11,186 bases of DNA, from assembly GCA_964549785.1 (NCBI GenBank), contig CAZJXA010000099.1, positions 1 to 11,186 on the forward strand. The letters run 5' to 3'. Below, in pieces: positions 1 through 5,208 of the stretch. The notes beneath the pieces are model-generated. The model was not told where the DNA came from. It ran no database searches and saw only the letters and a program-made list of their open reading frames with translations. Position 1 is the first letter of the stretch; every line of letters begins with the position of its first letter. Position numbers and translations under genes: made by a program. Origin of the DNA: JBEIUO01 sp964549785. GTDB lineage: Bacteria; Planctomycetota; Phycisphaerae; Phycisphaerales; UBA1924.

Positions 1-51
1 GCGACCGGACAGGTCGAAGGCGGTTTGCAGATTTGGGAGCGGCTGACATGA
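1..51 (+). CDS. C-terminal end of upstream gene, possibly terminase large subunit (partial)
   Basis: Frame 1 is open from the window edge and ends at a TGA at 49-51, giving the peptide ATGQVEGGLQIWERLT. The stop overlaps the ATG at 48-50 of the next gene as ATGA, a usual phage coupling arrangement. Codons in this frame fit the window better than frame 2, which ends at a TGA at 44-46 and uses CGA, AGG and AGA. The large terminase subunit usually lies just upstream of the portal in phages of this type, so that is the best guess from position. Sixteen residues are too few to identify a family, and frame 2 is not fully excluded. Confidence 0.35.
   Translation, partial: ATGQVEGGLQIWERLT
35..39 (+). 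promoter_or_regulatory. Shine-Dalgarno site choosing the ATG at 48
   Basis: GGGAG lies 8 nt before the ATG at 48. An in-frame TTG at 33 would be upstream of this site and has no purine-rich sequence before it, so ATG 48 is the better start. Confidence 0.55.
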
Positions 52-254
52 GCGATGCAGTGAAGGGAATTTTCGGCAAAAGCGGCAACAGCGCCTTGGA
101 GGCAGCGCAGGCCGAACAAGCGGCAGCGATCAGGGATGAACGCAACCGTCTCGAAATTTTTGAAGGGGCGCAACGGAAGATCCGTCGGGGTGCTCGGCGC
201 GGCATGCTGTCGTTCGTCGACGAAAATCTAGGGTCGACGTTGGGGGGCAGCTGA
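48..254 (+). CDS. Small protein between terminase and portal, function unknown
   Basis: A 68-aa protein starts at ATG 48, overlaps the upstream stop as ATGA, and has GGGAG 8 nt before it. I do not recognise a named family. The middle (about residues 15-45) is charged, helix-prone and Ala/Glu/Arg-rich. The C-terminus has a basic RKIRRGARRG patch followed by LGSTLGGS. Small proteins with an Arg/Gly-rich middle and an LGG-type tail are common directly before the portal in podoviruses. T7 genes 6.7 and 7.3, which encode virion proteins, occupy a comparable position, but I see no clear sequence match to them. The portal ATG follows its TGA after 1 nt, so the two are almost certainly co-transcribed and probably translationally coupled. 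A minor virion or assembly role is an inference from position. Confidence 0.7.
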   Translation: MSDAVKGIFGKSGNSALEAAQAEQAAAIRDERNRLEIFEGAQRKIRRGARRGMLSFVDENLGSTLGGS

Positions 255-255
255 C

Positions 256-1845
256 ATGGACGTTGCAGAGATGCGCGCCGATTGTGCTTCGGCCTTCGAA
301 AAGGCGCTGCACTATCACCGCGAACTGGACGAGATTTATAAATACTACATGCCGTTTCGTCAGAGCACGGTCGAACAATCACCGGAACGCGGCAGGGGCT
401 CGCCAGGGCAATCGCGGACAAACCAGCTGTTCGATGGCACCGGCCTGACGGCCGCGTTCAACTTCGCTGGCACGATGCAGGCGGATTGGATGCCGCCGCT
501 CGAGGAATTCTTCAAGATCCAGGCCGGGCCGCTGGTGCCTCGCGATCAGCGCAAGCAGCTCAACGAACAGCTCGAGCTGATCACTGAAGTGGTGCACGGC
601 GTTCTCAAGCCGGTGCACGTCACCGCGCATGAGATGTTCCTGGACCTGTTCGCCGGCACCGGCGCCCTCAACATGGAAGCCGGCAACAGTCGCACGCCGG
701 TTCGCGGGCGGGCGGTTCCTGTGACTGAAATCGCGATCGAAGACGGCCCGTGGGGCGAGGTCTGGCGCGTCTGGTGGAAGAAAAAATATCGGCTGCAGGA
801 TCTCAAGACGGTTTGGCCGAAGGCGACAATTTCGGAGCGGCTGGCGCGCGCGATCAAAGAGGATAAGCGCGCGCTGACGGAAGTCGTGCAGTACACCTAT
901 TTTGATCCGAACGAAGATCGGTTTCGGCTGGCGGTCTGGTGCTGTAAGGACGAACCGGCCAATGCGATCTGGCAAGAGGATCTGCGCCAGGTCTCGCCCT
1001 GGATCATACCGAGGTTCTTCAAGGTGCCCGGCGAGACGTTCGGCCGTGGCCTGGCGCACCTCGGCTTGCCCTTTGTGAAAACCGCGAACAAGGCGCGCGA
1101 GCTCGCGCTGATCGCGGCAGCGTTCGCCGTGATGGGTTTGTGGACGCGGCGCAATGACGGGGTGTTCAATCCCGACACGGCCGTTTTCGAACCGTCGCGA
1201 TTGTGGACGGTGGGCAGCAACGGCGGGCCGCTCGGCCCGACTATTCAGCGGCTGCCGGTGCCGCAGGATTTCGACGTTTCGTCGATCGTGATCGGCGACG
1301 AACGGGACCAGATCAACAAGGTCCTACTGAACGACGAGCTGCCGGATCTCGCCGACCGCGTGCGCTCGCCGACTGAAATCATGGGCCGCATGCGCCGCTA
1401 TGCCAGGACCAAGGGCGGCGTCGGCGTGCGGCTGTCGAACGAGCTCGTCACGCCGGTGGTGGCGCGCGCGATCGACATCCTCGAGGCGCGCGGGGTGCTG
1501 CCGACGAAGCTCGCGATCGACCAGCTGCTGGCGCAGATCGAAGTCACGGCGCCGGCGGCGGCGGCGCAGAAGGTCGACAAGGTCGAACGGGCCGTCAACT
1601 GGATCTCGATGATCACCGGCGTGATGGGGCCGCAAGCGGCGCTGCTGGTCGCGAAGGTGGAAGAGCTTTGGCCGCAGTGCGGGCGCTGGCTCGGCGTCGA
1701 CGAAAAGTTCATCCGCGACCCGCGCGAGGTGAAAGAACTCAAGGGCATGATCGCGCAGATCATCGCATCGCAGCAGCAGCAACAGCAGGCGCCGCCGACG
1801 GCGACTGAGCAGACGAACGACTACGTTAACGGGAGCATGCAGTGA
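256..1845 (+). CDS. Portal (head-to-tail connector) protein, T7 gp8-like
   Basis: This 529-aa protein is close in length to T7 gp8 (536 aa). Portals of this family (bacteriophage head-to-tail connecting protein) form the ring at one capsid vertex through which DNA is packaged and ejected. Three family-type blocks are visible. Residues 58-81 contain LFDGTGLTAAFNFAGTMQ followed by ADWMPP. Residues 247-266 contain PWIIPRFFKVPGETFGRGL. Residues 371-416 carry SPTEIMGRMRRYAR, then RLSNELVTPVVARAIDIL and GVLP. The C-terminus has an Ala-rich stretch (432-437), an amphipathic region, and a six-glutamine run at 506-511 before a polar tail. The start is ATG 256, with a GGGGGG tract at 242-247 as ribosome binding site and only 1 nt after the previous stop. 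Its end overlaps the next gene as GTGA. No truncation or frameshift is seen. The family assignment is strong. Confidence 0.95.
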   Translation: MDVAEMRADCASAFEKALHYHRELDEIYKYYMPFRQSTVEQSPERGRGSPGQSRTNQLFDGTGLTAAFNFAGTMQADWMPPLEEFFKIQAGPLVPRDQRKQLNEQLELITEVVHGVLKPVHVTAHEMFLDLFAGTGALNMEAGNSRTPVRGRAVPVTEIAIEDGPWGEVWRVWWKKKYRLQDLKTVWPKATISERLARAIKEDKRALTEVVQYTYFDPNEDRFRLAVWCCKDEPANAIWQEDLRQVSPWIIPRFFKVPGETFGRGLAHLGLPFVKTANKARELALIAAAFAVMGLWTRRNDGVFNPDTAVFEPSRLWTVGSNGGPLGPTIQRLPVPQDFDVSSIVIGDERDQINKVLLNDELPDLADRVRSPTEIMGRMRRYARTKGGVGVRLSNELVTPVVARAIDILEARGVLPTKLAIDQLLAQIEVTAPAAAAQKVDKVERAVNWISMITGVMGPQAALLVAKVEELWPQCGRWLGVDEKFIRDPREVKELKGMIAQIIASQQQQQQAPPTATEQTNDYVNGSMQ

Positions 1846-2243
1846 ACATCGCAGAGGTAATCAGCCAACTGTCCGACGGCACCTGGCCGATGCTCGATAA
1901 TCCCGGCGCAGGCATGCGCGAGGACATGGACAGGCAAAGCCGCGAGATCGCGGATGAGGCCGACACGTTGGCTGCGCCGTTCCGCACGCCGGCCGGCAAG
2001 GCTTGTCTCGAGCTTTTGTTGCGTAAGACGTTGTTGCGTCCTCTCGTTCCGCTGCCGATCGGCAGCTCGAGCGCGGAGCAAGTCGCCCTCTATGCCGCGC
2101 AGCGGCAGGGGCAGAATGGCGTTGTCACGATGATTTTGCAGGCACTGGCAGGCGGATCAACGCCTGTCGAAACCGAGCCGGCGGCCGATGCGCCGCTGCA
2201 GTCGGCCGCCAGGTCGAAAGGCTCGAAACGAACGAAGGGGTGA
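1842..2243 (+). CDS. Bbp19-like small phage protein (portal-scaffold interval)
   Basis: This 133-aa protein starts at GTG 1842, overlapping the portal stop (GTGA, 1842-1845), with GGGAG at 1831-1835, 6 nt upstream. Residues about 46-66 read FRTPAGKACLELLLRKTL, then RPL. The pattern of F-x-TP-x-G followed by Leu-rich helix, then a segment like QVALYAAQRQGQNGVVTMIL (about 79-98), resembles the Bbp19 family of small proteins encoded next to portal and scaffold genes in podoviruses. The function of that family is not established to my knowledge; a structural or assembly role is inferred from location. The N-terminal third is acidic and polar, and the C-terminal 25 residues are Ala/Pro-rich and end in a basic SKGSKRTKG tail, probably disordered. 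It is followed directly by the scaffold gene, whose ATG is 3 nt after this TGA. The family match is by eye and moderate. Confidence 0.65.
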   Translation: MNIAEVISQLSDGTWPMLDNPGAGMREDMDRQSREIADEADTLAAPFRTPAGKACLELLLRKTLLRPLVPLPIGSSSAEQVALYAAQRQGQNGVVTMILQALAGGSTPVETEPAADAPLQSAARSKGSKRTKG

Positions 2244-2246
2244 GCC

Positions 2247-3121
2247 ATGTTTAAAAATCGACTGTGGGATCTGCTGGGCGTTGTGTTCAACCTTGACGAT
2301 GGCGCGGGTGGTGCCGGTGNNNNNNNNNNNNNNNNNNNNNNNNNNNNNNNNNNNNNNNNNNNNNNNNNNNNNNNNNNNNNNNNNNNNNNNNNNNNNNNNN
2401 NNNNNNNNNNNNNNNNNNNGCCGGTGCTGGCACGCCCTATGTGCCGGAAGGGCTCGACGAACGGTTCAAAGGGGCGAACGATCGCGAGACCATCGACAAG
2501 CTCGCCGGCGAAATCGCAGGTCGGCCGAAGGCGCCGGCGAAGGCGGAAGAGTATACGTTGACGCTGAGCGAAAAGCAGACGGCTCGGTTTGGCGACATGA
2601 AGGACGATCCGGTGCTGCCGATCGTGAAAAGCGTCGCGCACGCGGCCGGCCTGACGAACGATCAGTTCCAGAACATGTTCACCGGCCTCTATGAGGGCAT
2701 GCTGGAAAAAGGTCTGCTCGATGAGGGGATCGACCCGCAGCAGTATATCGAAGCGCTGGCGCCCAAGGGTGGAGATCCCGCCACCCGCAAGGCGCAGGCG
2801 GCTCGGCGCGCGAATGACGTGCTCGGCAATCTCAACGGCCTGGTGACGCGCCAGGTGCTGACGAAGTCGGAGGCGAACCTGCTGCAGGCCGTCGGCGACT
2901 TGCCGCAGGGCGTGATCGCGCTCGAGAAGGTGTTCAAGCATTTCGGGGTGACCGGCGTGCAAGGCGGCGGCCAGGGTGCTGGTGGCGCTTACAGCTGGGA
3001 TCAGTGGGATCAGGACATGAAAGACGAACGGTACGACAGCCAGTCGCCGAAGTTCGACATGTCGTACCGGCAAGGGATCGACGCCAAAATGCGCACGCTC
3101 GGCCCGCGCAAGCGCAGCTGA
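2247..3121 (+). CDS. Scaffolding protein, interrupted by an assembly gap
   Basis: The N-terminus starts at ATG 2247 (MFKNRLWDLLGVVFNLDD) with AAGGGG 6 nt upstream, then becomes Gly/Ala-rich and runs into 100 Ns (2320-2419). The downstream part resumes in a different frame as AGAGTPYVPEGLDERF and continues to TGA 3119-3121. The protein is acidic and helical, with ETIDKL, a YTLTLSEKQ segment, FQNMFTGLYEGMLEKGLLDE, and a C-terminus rich in Lys/Arg (DAKMRTLGPRKRS). A basic helical C-terminus is usual for scaffolds that bind coat protein. Its place directly between portal and capsid matches T7 gp9 (307 aa). If the two sides are fused over their shared 7 bp, the reading frame is restored and the protein is 255 aa; a Gly/Ala repeat lost in the gap would make it longer. 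The frame change is therefore an artefact of the fixed-length gap, not evidence of a frameshift. The function rests on position and composition. Confidence 0.8.
2320..2419. other. Assembly gap of 100 Ns inside the scaffold gene
   Basis: Exactly 100 undetermined bases, the conventional placeholder for a gap of unknown length. The flanks both contain GCCGGTG (2313-2319 and 2420-2426) and code for a Gly/Ala-rich stretch, so a short repeat or high-GC region probably broke the assembly. No sequence can be annotated within it. Confidence 0.98.
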
Positions 3122-3206
3122 GACGCTGAAAAGTCTATCGGCCTGCACCTGGCCTATGGTTCCCCGATCCGATCTGATCGCGCGGTGCCCCGGCCTGGCC
3201 TCCGTC

Positions 3207-3244
3207 AAGCCCCGTCGCTCAGAGCGGCGGGGCTTTTGATTTTT
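3207..3244 (+). terminator. Intrinsic terminator between scaffold and capsid
   Basis: A 12-bp stem (3208-3219 AGCCCCGTCGCT with 3223-3234 AGCGGCGGGGCT, one G-U pair, extendable by A3207-T3235) closes a 3-nt CAG loop. It is followed by TTTT, GA and TTTTT. The T tract exists only on the + side. It lies 86 nt after the scaffold stop and ends 14 nt before the capsid ATG, so it would stop transcripts entering capsid unless readthrough, antitermination or RNA processing occurs. The 85 nt between the scaffold stop and the hairpin hold no gene or clear promoter that I can support. Confidence 0.88.
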
Positions 3245-3248
3245 CACC

Positions 3249-3253
3249 GGAGG
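3249..3253 (+). promoter_or_regulatory. Strong Shine-Dalgarno site of the capsid gene
   Basis: GGAGG, preceded by CC, lies 5 nt before the capsid ATG at 3259. It is among the best ribosome binding sites in the window, as expected for the most abundant virion protein. It sits only 4 nt downstream of the terminator T tract. Confidence 0.75.
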
Positions 3254-3258
3254 CTAGA

Positions 3259-4122
3259 ATGTCGCTCGAAGCATCAGCGTGGTTCCAAGAGCAGTGGGAC
3301 AGCAAGGTCATCCACGTCTACCAGCAGAAAGGTTATCTGACGAAGGGCATGTCGGTCGGCCCGACGAAGGTCGAAGGCAAAAAATTCCACTTCCCGATTG
3401 CCGGCAAGGGCGTCGCGCAGAGCTACACGCGCGGCGACGAAGTCAAGCCGATGAACGCAACGCGCGGCGAGATCCTGCTGGACGCGGAAGAGTGGGACGC
3501 CGCCGACTACATCTACGATTACGATCTCGATCGAATGGCGCCGAACGAGGTCGACACCGTCACCGCGACGGCCGCCATGGCGCTTGGCCGCAAGCATGAC
3601 GAGATCCTGTATGCAAAAATGCAGGCGACGGACTTCAACGGGATCTCGCAGGTCACGGGGGCGTTCGCCAATGCGTTCGGCCCCGGCGAGGCGCTGGCCG
3701 CGCGTCGTGCCTTGTTCGGCCGCGATGTCCCGGTTGAGGACGGCATGAGCTTTTGCGGCCTGCCACCGGTCGTGTTCGACACAATGATGAGCTACGAGGT
3801 GTTCGCCAATTCGCAATGGGTCGGCGGCGACCTGCCGTTCGCGAACGGCCTACGTCGGCGCAGCTGGCAGAACATCCACTTCTTCGAACTGCCGGTGCAT
3901 CTGCAGAAGATCTCGTCGACGAACGGGACGTTCTACATGTGGCACCGCTCGGCGCTCGGCACCGGCTACACCGGCCAGCCGCTCAAGTCTGAGTTCGAAC
4001 GCGAGGTGAAGCGCAAGCGCTGGTGGTACCAGTCGACGCTGTCAGGCGGCGCCACGCTGATCCAGACGATCGGCATCCAAGAGTGCCGTTACAAGACCGA
4101 CACGCTGCCGACGTTCACCTAA
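3259..4122 (+). CDS. Major capsid protein
   Basis: This 287-aa protein is the main shell subunit, expected to have the HK97 fold used by all tailed-phage capsids. It resembles the podoviral/myoviral capsid group that starts with a short helix and WFQEQWDSKVIHVYQQKG (residues 8-25) rather than a long cleaved delta domain. Residues 42-57 (KFHFPIAGKGVAQSYT) and 68-90 (ATRGEILLDAEEWDAADYIY onward) look like the extended loop and start of the P domain. Residues 97-118 are a helix (VDTVTATAAMALGRKHDEIL) typical of the spine helix. Residues 252-279 (KRKRWWYQSTLSGGATLIQT to IGIQEC) are a typical C-terminal strand region of the family. No prohead protease is visible and a separate scaffold precedes it, as in T7. 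It is slightly shorter than T7 gp10A (345 aa). It stands alone between two terminators. Confidence 0.92.
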   Translation: MSLEASAWFQEQWDSKVIHVYQQKGYLTKGMSVGPTKVEGKKFHFPIAGKGVAQSYTRGDEVKPMNATRGEILLDAEEWDAADYIYDYDLDRMAPNEVDTVTATAAMALGRKHDEILYAKMQATDFNGISQVTGAFANAFGPGEALAARRALFGRDVPVEDGMSFCGLPPVVFDTMMSYEVFANSQWVGGDLPFANGLRRRSWQNIHFFELPVHLQKISSTNGTFYMWHRSALGTGYTGQPLKSEFEREVKRKRWWYQSTLSGGATLIQTIGIQECRYKTDTLPTFT

Positions 4123-4129
4123 TCGAGCT

Positions 4130-4164
4130 GGCGCGGGGTTTCGGCCTCGCGCCTTTTCTGTTTT
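4130..4164 (+). terminator. Intrinsic terminator after the capsid gene
   Basis: A 9-bp stem (4130-4138 GGCGCGGGG with 4145-4153 CCTCGCGCC, one G-U pair) closes a 6-nt TTTCGG loop and is followed by TTTT CTG TTTT. It starts 7 nt after the capsid TAA, the same relative place as T7 Tphi after gene 10. It ends 27 nt before the next ATG. Confidence 0.82.
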
Positions 4165-4191
4165 CCCGTTTCACCATCCGGAGACTGAGCA

Positions 4192-4476
4192 ATGGCATAC
4201 GACGCGAAAAATCTTTCGGTGAGCAACCCTGGCTGCGTCTACACCGGCGGCGGCGAGGACAAGGTCGCGCACCGCGCGCATCTCATTACGGCCGACGCGG
4301 CGGCCACCGTCGAAACGGCCGCCTACTTCGATGCGGCTTACCTGCGGTTGCCGAAGGGTACCATCATCGACGCCGTCATGGCGGTCGGCGGCACGCCCGT
4401 TCGTAAGTCCTACGTGGTTACCGCCAGCAGCGCGTCCGGCGTGACGATCGCGCTGCAGACCGCAACCGCCGGCTGA
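4192..4476 (+). CDS. Small post-capsid protein, candidate decoration protein
   Basis: This 94-aa protein starts at ATG 4192 with CCGGAG at 4178-4183, 8 nt upstream. It has MAYDAKNLSVSNPG at the N-terminus, a central TAAYFDAAYLRLPKGTIIDA block (about residues 42-61), and a Ser/Ala/Gly-rich, beta-prone C-terminus (YVVTASSASGVTIALQTATAG). Small proteins with this MAYD...YF-x(n)-L-x-x-G-x-x-I pattern are common directly after capsid genes in proteobacterial phages, where they are usually annotated as hypothetical. Position, small size, no transmembrane segment and a beta-rich composition suggest a capsid-bound decoration or head protein, but this is inference. The gene lies alone between two terminators, so its expression appears to be set separately from both capsid and tail genes. 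Catalytic motifs are absent. Confidence 0.85.
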   Translation: MAYDAKNLSVSNPGCVYTGGGEDKVAHRAHLITADAAATVETAAYFDAAYLRLPKGTIIDAVMAVGGTPVRKSYVVTASSASGVTIALQTATAG

Positions 4477-4521
4477 GATCCTGAGGACCAGCTGTCACCC
4501 CGGCGACGTTCTCAGTCCCTG

Positions 4522-4560
4522 CAGCGGCGGTTCTCTTGCCCGGAACCGCCGCTGTTTTTT
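4522..4560 (+). terminator. Intrinsic terminator before the tail genes
   Basis: A perfect 12-bp stem (4522-4533 CAGCGGCGGTTC with 4543-4554 GAACCGCCGCTG) closes a 9-nt loop and is followed directly by TTTTTT (4555-4560). It is the clearest of the three terminators. It lies 45 nt after the stop of the 94-aa gene and ends 22 nt before the tail adaptor ATG. Confidence 0.92.
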
Positions 4561-4582
4561 CTAACGGGAAAGACCGGCCAGC

Positions 4583-5206
4583 ATGCCAACCGAAATCGAG
4601 ATCGTCGATCTGGCGCTGCGGCGCATCGGTGCTTCGCCGGTGCAGAGCATCGATAATCCGAAAGCTGAAAAGCCGCTCGCAATCTACCGAGCTATTCGCG
4701 ACGATATCCTGTCGCGCTACCCATGGACCTGCTGTCGCCGAACCCGCGCGCTGTCTCGCCTGACGGCGGCGCCGACGCAGCATTGGGCCTACGCCTACCA
4801 GATGCCGTCGGACATCCTGGGCGCACCGCGCGCTGCCTATGATCAATCGGAATGCCGGGTGCCTTTCGTCGATTGGGAGCTGTCGCTCGGCCCCGACGGT
4901 ACGGCCGCGAAAGAATTGCACTCGAACGCGACCGCCGTCTGGCTGCGGTTCGGCATTGCAGCGCCGCCGGCGGCCTGGCCTGGCTATCTGCTCGAGCTGG
5001 TGCGCCTCGCTCTGATGGCAGAGTTCGCGCTGTCGATCCGCGAGGATCTGCGCATGTGGAGCACGCTGCGGACTGCCGCTTATGGATCGGACAGCATGAT
5101 GGGCGAAGGCGGGCACTTCGGCCAGGCGAAGGCGCTGGATGCGTACGGCGAGCCGTCACCGTCGATGGCCGGCGGCGTCAATCCTCTGGTCGACGTGAGG
5201 TTTTAA
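4583..5206 (+). CDS. Tail tubular protein A-like adaptor (T7 gp11-like)
   Basis: This 207-aa protein is close to T7 gp11 (196 aa). Proteins of this family form the ring between the portal and the tail nozzle. The N-terminal region has a canonical EIEIVDLALRRIGASPVQSI block (residues 4-23), followed by AIYRAIRDDILSRYPW (33-48) and RALSRL (55-60). WAYAYQMPSDILG (68-80) is the conserved Tyr-rich YxLPxD-type segment of the family. A C-terminal helical part includes LLELVRLALMAEFALSIRED (136-155). CC at residues 50-51 and C91 are unusual but unexplained. The ribosome binding site is weak (GGGAA at 4566-4570, 12 nt before the ATG). The stop is followed after 2 nt by the nozzle gene, so the two tail genes form one transcription unit. 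Confidence 0.9.
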   Translation: MPTEIEIVDLALRRIGASPVQSIDNPKAEKPLAIYRAIRDDILSRYPWTCCRRTRALSRLTAAPTQHWAYAYQMPSDILGAPRAAYDQSECRVPFVDWELSLGPDGTAAKELHSNATAVWLRFGIAAPPAAWPGYLLELVRLALMAEFALSIREDLRMWSTLRTAAYGSDSMMGEGGHFGQAKALDAYGEPSPSMAGGVNPLVDVRF

Positions 5207-5208
5207 AC

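Noticed and set aside
379..1059. Minus-strand open frame of 226 codons opposite the portal
   Set aside because: Arg/Leu/His-rich composition and overlap with a well-supported portal gene show it is a high-GC shadow. There is no ribosome binding site or family motif.
3122..3206. TATGGT at 3155-3160 as a promoter -10 element for capsid
   Set aside because: No acceptable -35 sequence is present at 16-18 nt spacing, and no repeated phage-polymerase promoter motif was found in the three intergenic gaps.
3156..3239. 27-codon open frame ending inside the terminator T tract, considered as an attenuator leader peptide
   Set aside because: No ribosome binding site precedes its ATG and the peptide has no run of a regulatory amino acid. 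Chance is the simpler reading.
2090..3247. Minus-strand open frame of 385 codons crossing the N gap
   Set aside because: It spans undetermined bases, the scaffold gene and the terminator, and is Arg-rich. It is an antisense shadow kept open by GC bias and by the Ns.
4852..5208. Upstream extension of the nozzle gene within the tail adaptor gene
   Set aside because: The extension is Arg-rich, overlaps the adaptor in another frame, and the ATG at 5209 has its own ribosome binding site and a typical family N-terminus.
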